The notes under the pieces were generated by a model. It did no database searches, was not told where the DNA came from, and worked only from the letters and a program-made list of their open reading frames with translations. Source: CAZWSX01 sp964636985 (lineage in GTDB: Bacteria > Planctomycetota > Planctomycetia > Pirellulales > Pirellulaceae). Taken from it: a stretch of 9,865 nucleotides of DNA. The stretch covers positions 1-9,865 of the forward strand of contig CAZWSX010000074.1 of NCBI GenBank assembly GCA_964636985.1, written 5' to 3'. The translations under genes and the position numbers were made by a program. Of the stretch, positions 1-5,863 are shown piece after piece (position 1 is the first letter of the stretch; the number at the start of each line of letters is the position of its first letter).

Positions 1-2
1 CG

Positions 3-392
3 TGGGCCGCGTGGGAGCGTTCTCAGCAACCCGCTCAAACTGCCGTTGTTAGTGGCGCCGCCGGTTCACAGACAGCCAAGCGAACCCTTCGCCACCAATG
101 TGGTAATCCGAGGTTCTTGGAACTAGCTCTCCGCTGCAACGAAGAACGTCGCAAGTTGCTCGGGTTGGATGCGCCGCTCAAGATTGCGCCTACGACACCC
201 GATGGCCGCCCGCTCACGATCGAACAGCGGCGCACTCACATCGTCGCGATCCTGCGCGAACAATTTGGAATGCAGTCCGTTACCACACTGGAAGGAATCT
301 TTCATGGACGTGAACCAGATCTTGCGACTACTGGAGAATATGACGGACGAAGAGCTCATGCGATTGAGTCCGCTGGGAATGACCAAGAATAG
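3..392 (+). CDS. Phage HTH / terminase small subunit-like protein, 3' part
   Basis: This reading frame is open from the left edge and ends at TAG 390-392; the true start is outside the window. The visible 129 residues begin WAAWERSQQPAQ, continue through a stretch rich in small residues to CGNPRFLELALRCNEERRKLLGLDAP, and end in a charged tail with REQFGMQ. The pattern 'W-x-R-S ... GdprfL ... RrklLGLDAP' is one I know from phage helix-turn-helix or small-terminase proteins encoded just before a large terminase. Such proteins recognise phage DNA and load the packaging motor. The gene overlaps the terminase start at 304 by 89 bases, which is long for such a pair, so the last 30 or so residues may be read in a shifted frame after an old indel. 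Function is inferred from motif memory and position; the HTH itself would lie off the left edge. Confidence 0.6.
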   Translation, partial: WAAWERSQQPAQTAVVSGAAGSQTAKRTLRHQCGNPRFLELALRCNEERRKLLGLDAPLKIAPTTPDGRPLTIEQRRTHIVAILREQFGMQSVTTLEGIFHGREPDLATTGEYDGRRAHAIESAGNDQE

Positions 393-1824
393 GCATCCCC
401 ATCCACGCCAGGCGGAGTTTCTTGGCTTGAATTGCGAGGAGGCGCTCTATGGCGGCGCCGCTGGTGGCGGTAAGACCGAGGCGCTCCTCATGTGGCTCGC
501 GGAAGGGGTCGAAGTACCTGGCTATTCAGGTGTCTTCTTTCGCCGGACGTATGCCCAATTAACGAAGTCGAACGACTCCCCGCTCACGAAATCCCACGAG
601 CTCTACAAACCACTCGGCGGAAAGTTCAAAGCCAGCGAGTATCGTTGGACGTTCCCGTCGGGCGCCACGATCGAATTCGGTCATCTCCAGCACGAGATGA
701 GCGTGATGGACTACCAGGGACCCGCGTACCACCGCGTGGCCTTCGATGAACTCACGCAATTCTCCGAAGCGCAATACACCTACCTCTTCAGCCGCATGCG
801 GATGCGGAAGGACTTCCCCGTTCGCATGGGCGTTCGCGCCGCCAGCAATCCCGGTGGTCCAGGTCATACCTGGGTGAAAGCTCGATTCATCACACCAGAG
901 GCCGAGCGTTCGATCCAATCGCTGCGTCCGTTGGAACCAAGTCCGGCGGGACTGATCTTTTGGCCCGCGGAGAACCGCGCGTTTGTTCCAGCCCGGGTCG
1001 CCGACAATCCGACTTTGGATGTGGAGGACTACATCAACCGGATGCAGAGCAATCTGCCGCTCATGCTGCGCCAGCGCCTATTGAACGGCGACTGGTCGAT
1101 CGTCGAGGATGCCATCATCCGTCTCGATTGGCTTCGCTACTACGCTCTTCAGGGTGAACTGATCAAAGCCTACGATGCCGACGGCAAGGAACGATGGCAG
1201 GTCGACCAACGGCAATGCCAGCGCTTTGCGACCATCGATACCGCGGGCACCAGCGCCCAGAGGGCGGCGGAAAAACGTGGAAAGCCCGCCAGCTGGTCGG
1301 TCTGCCAGATCTGGGATTATTGTCCTCAGACCCAGTTCCTCTTCTTGCGCCACGTCTGGCGGGATCGGGTGGCCTGGGAAGGCCTCAAGTCTGGCGTTCG
1401 CCACACGCTCAACCAGTGGCAACCCACTCGGGTGCTCATCGAGAACGCACATCATGGTCCGCCGCTTCAGGCTGAGTTGAGCCATGTCACCACCGTGCTC
1501 ATCAGCACGTTCGCCGGACGTGCCAGCGAGTCGGGGCGCCCAGGTAAGCTTGAACGTGCGACAGACCTGCTTAACAAGCTCGAAAAGGGACAGGTCTTCC
1601 TTCCCAAGTTCGACAACCAGTGGCTCTCGGAATTGGAGGCCGAATGGCTTTCTTGGACGGGACTGGATGACGAAACGTCCGACCAGATCGACGCCGCGGC
1701 CTACGCGGCACGTCACGCCGACAACGGTGGATGCGGGGCCTCGTGGGGCGTCCTCTCGGTAGGTGGCCTGAGTCGCGGGTTCAGTTACATCGGCAGCGTC
1801 TACCAATCCCAGAACTGGCACTAA
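304..1824 (+). CDS. Phage terminase large subunit (packaging ATPase/nuclease)
   Basis: A 506-residue protein resembling the gp17/Terminase_6 type of large terminase, which pumps phage DNA into the prohead and cuts it. The ATPase half has an adenine-binding-like HPRQAEFL (residues 33-40), Walker A GGAAGGGKT (50-58), Walker B HRVAFDELT (143-151) and a coupling-type motif SNPGGPGH near 181-188. The C-terminal RNase H-like nuclease shows ATIDTA, VLIENAHHGPP and SDQIDAAAYAARHA, supplying the expected acidic residues. Length and motif order match a full-length, probably intact protein. I chose ATG 304 over an upstream in-frame start at 169 because GGAAGGA lies about 8 bases before it and because 169-303 overlaps the upstream gene. 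No portal, protease or capsid gene follows; gene-free DNA begins right after the stop, so the module looks orphaned. It could be a prophage or gene-transfer-agent remnant. Confidence 0.9.
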   Translation: MDVNQILRLLENMTDEELMRLSPLGMTKNRHPHPRQAEFLGLNCEEALYGGAAGGGKTEALLMWLAEGVEVPGYSGVFFRRTYAQLTKSNDSPLTKSHELYKPLGGKFKASEYRWTFPSGATIEFGHLQHEMSVMDYQGPAYHRVAFDELTQFSEAQYTYLFSRMRMRKDFPVRMGVRAASNPGGPGHTWVKARFITPEAERSIQSLRPLEPSPAGLIFWPAENRAFVPARVADNPTLDVEDYINRMQSNLPLMLRQRLLNGDWSIVEDAIIRLDWLRYYALQGELIKAYDADGKERWQVDQRQCQRFATIDTAGTSAQRAAEKRGKPASWSVCQIWDYCPQTQFLFLRHVWRDRVAWEGLKSGVRHTLNQWQPTRVLIENAHHGPPLQAELSHVTTVLISTFAGRASESGRPGKLERATDLLNKLEKGQVFLPKFDNQWLSELEAEWLSWTGLDDETSDQIDAAAYAARHADNGGCGASWGVLSVGGLSRGFSYIGSVYQSQNWH

Positions 1825-1882
1825 ACGGGCATTTCTTGGGCAAATCAGGGCCGTTTGCCTCACTATGCAATGAATTAAACGG
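1823..1882 (+). repeat. Mutually exclusive short stems after the terminase stop
   Basis: AAACGG at 1823-1828 (overlapping the terminase TAA) and AAACGG at 1877-1882 both flank a single CCGTTT at 1851-1856. The middle arm can pair with either outer arm. The downstream pairing can be extended by GGGC with GCCC around a bulge. There is no T-run, so this is not a typical intrinsic terminator. The stems are short and the role is unknown. Confidence 0.35.
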
Positions 1883-2079
1883 GTGCCCACAATTCGCATC
1901 TAACCCATCTTCACAAGCAGGGCACTTAAGTCCTTATTCTTTGCTTGAAAGCCTTCGAAAATACCAGCTTCCGGGGGGAAGAAGCGCGCGCAAATCTCGT
2001 GGTTTATGCACTCCATGGTATACATTTCCGCGCTTAGGTCCGGGCGCCAATTCATGGGGGATGTGTGGGCGCAGCAGTA

Positions 2080-2113
2080 CCCTTGGCTACAACCACGGGG
2101 TCGTAGCCAAGGG
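2080..2113. repeat. Perfect 11-bp stem hairpin (REP-like)
   Basis: CCCTTGGCTAC at 2080-2090 is the exact reverse complement of GTAGCCAAGGG at 2103-2113, with a 12-base loop. Inside the loop three more bases on each side can pair (2092-2094 with 2099-2101) after one mismatch, making a 34-base imperfect palindrome. There is no following T-run, so a terminator is unlikely. It resembles dispersed REP-type palindromes; I believe similar sequences recur in planctomycete genomes, but that is recollection only. Confidence 0.75.
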
Positions 2114-2150
2114 GATCGTCGTGGGGTTAGCGCCGCCAAGATGCGGGGAC

Positions 2151-2245
2151 GCCAGATAGAAGTGGCAGGGTTATTCCTTACCAGGGGATTCGTGTCGCCA
2201 AAGAGATGTGGCGAGGTCAGATAGAAGGGGAAGGCTTATCACTTA
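2151..2245. repeat. Degenerate direct repeat, 65-base period, two copies
   Basis: The 30-base stretches 2151-2180 and 2216-2245 match at 24 of 30 positions and share CAGATAGAAG. Weaker similarity continues upstream of each copy (CGCCAA followed by a GATG-containing, G-rich run), so the unit is probably the whole 65 bases. The tandem pair lies between two hairpins and just before the recombinase. It could be recombinase-binding arm sites or a decayed repeat element. Confidence 0.55.
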
Positions 2246-2270
2246 GCCGAAGAAGGGGGAACTACCAAAC

Positions 2271-2298
2271 CGGACCCAAGATGGGCGAACTGGGTCCG
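2271..2298. repeat. 8-bp stem inverted repeat
   Basis: CGGACCCA at 2271-2278 pairs perfectly with TGGGTCCG at 2291-2298 across a 12-base loop. It is GC-rich, has no T-run after it, and lies 93 bases before the recombinase start. The loop size equals that of the 2080-2113 hairpin. Confidence 0.55.
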
Positions 2299-2338
2299 AA
2301 CTCGCTTGCATTCCTTTCGCGTTGAGGTAACTCATGAT

Positions 2339-2363
2339 CACGCGAACTCCCTTGTTTCGCGTG
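2339..2363. repeat. 8-bp stem inverted repeat near the recombinase start
   Basis: CACGCGAA at 2339-2346 pairs perfectly with TTCGCGTG at 2356-2363 across a 9-base loop. It directly abuts the 14-base palindrome at 2365-2378. Two imperfectly spaced inverted arms 29-53 bases before the recombinase ATG would suit an operator, a core recombination site or a leader-RNA structure. The sequence alone does not decide between these. Confidence 0.55.
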
Positions 2364-2364
2364 C

Positions 2365-2378
2365 TAAGGAATTCCTTA
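2365..2378. promoter_or_regulatory. 14-bp perfect palindrome, possible operator
   Basis: TAAGGAATTCCTTA is a perfect 14-base palindrome ending 13 bases before the recombinase ATG at 2392. A two-fold-symmetric site of this length at a gene start is typical of a dimeric regulator's operator, or of the crossover core used by a recombinase. It contains AAGGA but too far from the ATG for an ideal Shine-Dalgarno, so RNA folding could also affect translation. The function is inferred from symmetry and position only. Confidence 0.45.
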
Positions 2379-2391
2379 AGAGTTATCGCGC

Positions 2392-3003
2392 ATGAAAGCC
2401 CATCGCACGCGTAACGCTGATCCTACGAAGATTCTCTTTCGCCGTGAGATTGTCGCGATACTGCAAGACCTGCAACGTAAAGCGAAGCGTTCGCCGAGTA
2501 CGAGGTTGAACCTAATCGTCTTTCGTCTGGCGACGTGTTGCGGTCTACGTGCCAGTGAGATCGCCAACCTTCGCATCAGCGATGTACGCGTTGAGACTTC
2601 GCGGCCTCACATTCGGATTCGCGTTGGCGCCGCGAAAGGTGGAAGACCGCGCACGGTGCCGCTGTGGTGGGACGCGGGGACGCTTGAGGATCTGCGCGAT
2701 TGGAAGAAGGATCGCATGGGAGAAGCGGACGATCCGTTTGTGGCGCCGTTGCACAACGCCAAGCGATTCTCCCGCCACACACTACGGAAGAGATTCCGGA
2801 CTGCATGCCGGTCGTTAGGCGTCGAACGCCTGGCAACGCTCACCATTCACCACGGGCGGCATACCTTCATCTCGCACGCCCTGGCAGGTGGGCGCACACT
2901 CGCGGAGGTTCGCGATGCTGTGGGGCATGCAAACATCTCGATTACCTCGGCCTATCTTCATGTGGCTGTCGAGGATCATGGAGTCGGGCGATTGTTTGAA
3001 TAA
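2392..3003 (+). CDS. Tyrosine recombinase/integrase, catalytic domain only
   Basis: A 203-residue tyrosine site-specific recombinase. All six expected catalytic positions are visible: Arg53 in GLRASEI, Lys82 in GAAKGGRPRTVPL, the HxxR box His153/Arg156 in IHHGRHTF, His179 in VGHAN, and the nucleophile Tyr188 in SAYLH. These cut and rejoin DNA through a 3'-phosphotyrosine link. Typical XerC or phage integrases are about 300 residues with an N-terminal SAM-like core-binding domain. Here the protein starts almost directly at the catalytic domain and no such domain is encoded in frame upstream. The ATG has only a weak AAGAG ribosome site. The gene follows the palindrome-rich region and is convergent with the glutaminase gene. 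Two truncated relatives lie downstream on the same strand (6580-6745 and 7738-8039). The family call is firm; the element it mobilises is unknown. Confidence 0.93.
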   Translation: MKAHRTRNADPTKILFRREIVAILQDLQRKAKRSPSTRLNLIVFRLATCCGLRASEIANLRISDVRVETSRPHIRIRVGAAKGGRPRTVPLWWDAGTLEDLRDWKKDRMGEADDPFVAPLHNAKRFSRHTLRKRFRTACRSLGVERLATLTIHHGRHTFISHALAGGRTLAEVRDAVGHANISITSAYLHVAVEDHGVGRLFE

Positions 3004-3077
3004 GAATAGACCGTCACGCTTCAATCACGGCTTTGGCGTTGGCATCCTAGCAGTTCGAGGCCGCTGTGCGACGAAAG

Positions 3078-4106
3078 TCACCCTCGCGTCGACGTCATCA
3101 TCTCCTTCAGCTTCGTCCCCTCGAATCCCGTCTCCAGGCAGTGCAGACCAAACCGATCCGCCAGATCGCGGCAGGTTGCCACGCCACGCACACTATTGCC
3201 CTTGGCATCCAGCGGCGGAGAAAACACGCCGATGCCGAACTGGCCCGGCACCACGCCCACAATGCCGCCGCCCACGCCGCTCTTGGACGGAATACCCACG
3301 CGGAACGCCCATTCTCCCGCGTAGTCGTACATCCCGCAGGAGAGCATCACACCTAAGAGATACTTCACATATTTTTGCTGAATCGCTCGCTCGCCCGTGA
3401 TCGGATTCACGCCGCCGTTGGCCAGCGTGGCGCCCATGATCGCCAAGTCGTGGCCCGTGACGAGGATCGAGCACTGCTGGAAATAAAGTTCCAACGACTC
3501 TTCCATTTTGTCGCCGACCATGCCGAAGTTCCGCATCAAGTGCGCGATCGCCCGGTTGCGATGGCCGGTGACGCGTTCCGACATGAAGACCGTGTTGTCC
3601 ACATACACCTCGCGGCCGCAGAACCGGCTGAAAATCGCCAGCAGGCGATTTACGCGCTCGGGATAGTCCTTGCCCTTGATCAAATCCGCCGTCGCGATGG
3701 CGCCCGCGTTGACCATCGGGTTGAAGGGCCGATTGGATTCCTCATCCAGCACAATCGCATTGAACGCTTCGCCGGTCGGTTCGACGCCCACCTTCGACAG
3801 CACGTGCTCCAGCCCGTGATCTTCGAGCGCCAGGCCGTAGACAAACGCCTTCGAAATCGATTGGATCGTAAAAACTTGCTTGCAGTCGCCGACTTCAAAC
3901 ACTTGGCCGTCGGTCGTGGCGATTGAAATGCCGAACCAGTTGCGGTCGGCCTTCGCCAGTTCGGGAATATAGTCGGCGACCTTGCCTTCATCGTTCACGG
4001 CGTGCTTGGCGTGGATCTCGCGGAGAACTTCCCGGATCGGCGCCGCGGCCGCTTTCATGCGACCCAGCAGCATGTCCAATTCGCGCTCGTCAGAAGGTGC
4101 GGACAC
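3078..4106 (-). CDS. glsA: Glutaminase (serine-dependent, GlsA type)
   Basis: A 342-residue protein of the bacterial glutaminase A family, with a serine beta-lactamase-like fold, that hydrolyses L-glutamine to glutamate and ammonia in the cytoplasm. The catalytic SxxK motif is Ser83-Lys86 in FTIQSISKAF. The family signature RPFNPMVNAGAI is at residues 126-137, and a KSG-type third motif (PSKSGVGGGI) lies in the C-terminal part. It is somewhat longer than the usual ~305-310 residues because of short N- and C-terminal extensions; there is no STAS or ankyrin domain. The start is GTG at 4106-4104, preceded by CGGAG about 9 bases upstream. It begins 19 bases after the stop of the MinD/ParA-like gene and is therefore probably the last gene of that operon. 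It is convergent with the recombinase gene, with 74 bases between the stops and no clear terminator. Confidence 0.95.
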   Translation of the reverse strand: MSAPSDERELDMLLGRMKAAAAPIREVLREIHAKHAVNDEGKVADYIPELAKADRNWFGISIATTDGQVFEVGDCKQVFTIQSISKAFVYGLALEDHGLEHVLSKVGVEPTGEAFNAIVLDEESNRPFNPMVNAGAIATADLIKGKDYPERVNRLLAIFSRFCGREVYVDNTVFMSERVTGHRNRAIAHLMRNFGMVGDKMEESLELYFQQCSILVTGHDLAIMGATLANGGVNPITGERAIQQKYVKYLLGVMLSCGMYDYAGEWAFRVGIPSKSGVGGGIVGVVPGQFGIGVFSPPLDAKGNSVRGVATCRDLADRFGLHCLETGFEGTKLKEMMTSTRG

Positions 4107-4125
4107 GAGACAAACTCCGAGAGTG

Positions 4126-4896
4126 CTACGACAGGATGATTTTCTCGACGACCGCAGTCAGTTCCTGCGTCAAAGGATGCGCGGGATAGCGATAGCAAAA
4201 CAGACCGCTGCTGGCGTTGCGGACCATCTCCGTACTCAACGGCAGTACGGCGCCGACTTCGGTGCCGAACAGCGCTTCCACATCGGTGCGGAGTTGCACA
4301 CAATCCGTTCCCGGCGCCACCTTGTTCACAATCATCACCATCCGCGGCACTTCCAACTTCCGCGCCAGTTCCACGGCCACCGCCGTGCCCTGAAAATCCT
4401 GCTGATCGGGCCGCACGATTAAGAGCAACAAGTCCGAGACCGCAATCGAGAGCAGCGTCTCTTCATTCACACCGGGATGCGTATCGATGAAGAGAAAATC
4501 CAACTCCAACCGCTTGAGCAAATCCTGCAAGCCATCGTTTAAGAGCGCAACGTCATATCCTTCCCGCAAAATCCGCGCGATCTCGCCGGTCTTCAAACTG
4601 GACGGAATCAGAAATAGCTTGGACCGCGTCCCGCCCGCGTGGCCGCCCCGACCGCGCGCGGTCACGTCGTACGCGGCGTCTTCAATCGCGCACTTACCCC
4701 ACAGATAGTCGTTCAGCGAGTTCTTGATCTCGCCGTCGGCCATCTGAAACAGCACGTGGATGCCGGGCGACTGAATGTCCGTGTCGATGATGCCGACGCG
4801 ATAGCCCGCCTTTGCCGTGAGCGCCGCCAAGTTGGCGGTGGTGTTGGATTTGCCCGTTCCGCCGCGAAAGGAATGGGTCGAGATGATTTTCGGCAA
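4126..4896 (-). CDS. MinD/ParA-family ATPase (deviant Walker A with Arg)
   Basis: A 256-residue P-loop ATPase of the SIMIBI MinD/ParA group, proteins that dimerise on ATP and position or segregate cargo on membrane or nucleoid. The P-loop is FRGGTGKSN (10-18). The group's signature lysine before GG is replaced by Arg11, while the P-loop Lys16 is kept. GIIDTDIQSPG (35-45) supplies the switch I aspartates, LDFLFIDTHPG (132-142) the Walker B/switch II, and MIVNKVAPG the base-recognition Asn-Lys. A basic, glycine-rich insert (RGRGGHAGG) lies near 81-89. The start is TTG 4896-4894 with AAGGAAG about 7 bases upstream, which supports it over later codons. It sits between an FHA gene (53-base gap) and glutaminase (19-base gap), so the three are probably co-transcribed. 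A simple plasmid ParA role is unlikely because no ParB or centromere-like repeats are seen. Confidence 0.88.
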   Translation of the reverse strand: MPKIISTHSFRGGTGKSNTTANLAALTAKAGYRVGIIDTDIQSPGIHVLFQMADGEIKNSLNDYLWGKCAIEDAAYDVTARGRGGHAGGTRSKLFLIPSSLKTGEIARILREGYDVALLNDGLQDLLKRLELDFLFIDTHPGVNEETLLSIAVSDLLLLIVRPDQQDFQGTAVAVELARKLEVPRMVMIVNKVAPGTDCVQLRTDVEALFGTEVGAVLPLSTEMVRNASSGLFCYRYPAHPLTQELTAVVEKIILS

Positions 4897-4949
4897 GCGA
4901 GAACTTCCTTATCGGCGGGAACTCAGGAGGCGAATCGGCGGTGGTGAAA

Positions 4950-5462
4950 TCAATTCGAGTTCGAACTGCGGCGAAGTCGCAGCAGGCGCGCTTTCTCTTG
5001 CAGGTTTTGAAAATAATCGCCGCCCGCAATCTGCGTGACTTCGTGCTGCAGCTTGGCTTCATCCAGGGCGAACAGCGGCTCGGGAAACGTGTCGAAGAGC
5101 ATCGTGTGCGTGCCCTCGAACTTCTTGCCCGTGGTTTGCATTCGCAGGAACGGCCCGCCGCTGCCTAGGCGAAACTTGCAGCCGCATTCGAGCGGGAAGT
5201 TGGTCACCAGCTTATTCTCGACAAGCACGCCGTTCCGCCCCAGCGATTCGAGCATCCATCGGCCGTCGCGAAACGACAACTCGGCGTGCGTCCGCGAGAC
5301 ATACAAGTTAGGGACCTCGACGTCTTGATCGTCGGCTCGGCCGATGGTGATCGACGTGCGGCCGGCGAAGGACCAAGACTTCACCGGCTTCTCGAACGTC
5401 GGGTCCAGAAGTTCAATCAAGACGGTTTGATCGGGATTCGCAGGAACGTCGTCCGGTGTCAT
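4950..5462 (-). CDS. FHA-domain phosphopeptide-binding protein
   Basis: A 170-residue protein with one forkhead-associated domain (about residues 14-105), which binds phosphothreonine peptides and usually reads Ser/Thr-kinase signals. The hallmark residues are present: Gly41-Arg42 in TIGRADDQD, Ser56-Arg57 and His59 in VSRTHAEL, and Asn77-Gly78 in LGRNGVLV. The C-terminal 60 residues are a helical, basic tail ending LRLRRSSNSN, with no further domain I recognise. I chose ATG 5462-5460. The frame stays open to a GTG at 5615, and that extension has a hydrophobic patch (AAVGGFLFCG) that could be an N-terminal membrane segment, so the longer form cannot be excluded. It is the first gene of the FHA / MinD-like / glutaminase operon; the link between phosphothreonine reading and the ATPase is inference. 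Confidence 0.85.
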   Translation of the reverse strand: MTPDDVPANPDQTVLIELLDPTFEKPVKSWSFAGRTSITIGRADDQDVEVPNLYVSRTHAELSFRDGRWMLESLGRNGVLVENKLVTNFPLECGCKFRLGSGGPFLRMQTTGKKFEGTHTMLFDTFPEPLFALDEAKLQHEVTQIAGGDYFQNLQEKARLLRLRRSSNSN

Positions 5463-5687
5463 AAGCGGCCCGCCCAAAGCTCGCAGTGCACGGAGGGAAT
5501 CGTAGGTTTTAAGCCCACAAAACAGAAACCCGCCAACTGCCGCAATTGGCATGCCGTCAATGATAGCTACGGAGGGCAATCGGCGCAACTTACTATTTTC
5601 CAATACTTTGCGCACCCAATCAAGTTACAGGCACGATGCGGCTGCCGAGAATTGCGGCAACCAATGCGCGATTCACGGGCATTTTAA

Positions 5688-5863
5688 GAAGCCGAGATTC
5701 TGGCGGACAATTTCGTCATCGCCCGCGCCCAAATTCTCAAAGAACGGCTCGGCTCTTGCCCTGCGAAACTCGGCGCAGCGGTCGACGTGTTGAGCAATGG
5801 CGAACTCGCTTGACGGCCAATGAATCCTCGGACGCAGCTGCTTTACGGGCCTAGGGCCAAACG
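5688..5863 (+). pseudogene. Broken 5' part of the helical protein gene
   Basis: Two adjacent frames here read like one protein. From 5688 to 5810 one frame gives EAEILADNFVIARAQILKER and then LGSCPAKLGAAVDVLSNGELA before TGA 5811-5813. A shift of one base back at 5810 continues as LTANESSDAAALRA and then hits TAG 5852-5854. After that TAG the same frame runs straight into GQTLAEIGRELAPL of the downstream ORF. The helical, alanine- and charge-rich composition is the same on both sides. An in-frame TAA at 5685-5687 precedes the piece, so a proper start is not evident. I read this as a decayed N-terminal region with at least one indel and one nonsense change. Confidence 0.55.

Larger units (their letters stand above)
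1825..2391. other. Gene-free, palindrome-rich region before the recombinase
   Basis: I see no convincing gene in these 567 bases between the terminase stop and the recombinase start. They hold several inverted repeats (2080-2113, 2271-2298, 2339-2363, 2365-2378) and a degenerate direct repeat (2151-2245), each listed separately. A 79-codon minus-strand frame (2139-1900) is open. Its last ~50 residues, starting at an internal ATG near 2061, read like plausible protein (for example AEMYTMEC and FEGFQAKNKDL) but match nothing I know. It could be a remnant of a displaced gene. The concentration of symmetrical sequence only here suggests recombination or regulatory DNA belonging to the recombinase. 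Confidence 0.6.

Noticed and set aside
1078..1899. Long minus-strand open frame of 273 codons opposite the terminase
   Set aside because: It is fully antisense to a terminase with clear motifs, shows no recognisable domain, and is explained by high-GC codon bias.
1900..2139. Possible 79-codon minus-strand gene in the palindrome region
   Set aside because: Its first 26 codons run through the 2080-2113 hairpin, no ribosome site or known motif is visible, and the plausible-looking last 50 residues are too short to support alone. It was kept only as a note in the region entry.
2041..2391. CRISPR array
   Set aside because: The repeats are only two degenerate copies and unrelated hairpins. There are no regularly spaced identical repeats and no cas genes.
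3004..3077. Bidirectional terminator between the convergent recombinase and glutaminase genes
   Set aside because: I found no stable inverted repeat with a T-run in the 74 bases between the two stops.
3375..3926. Plus-strand open frame of 183 codons within the glutaminase gene
   Set aside because: The glutaminase frame carries all family motifs on the other strand; the composition here (His/Arg/Asp-rich) is that of an antisense shadow.
4126..4896. Plasmid partition (parABS) system
   Set aside because: No ParB gene or iterated centromere-like sites adjoin the ATPase; its neighbours are an FHA protein and glutaminase.
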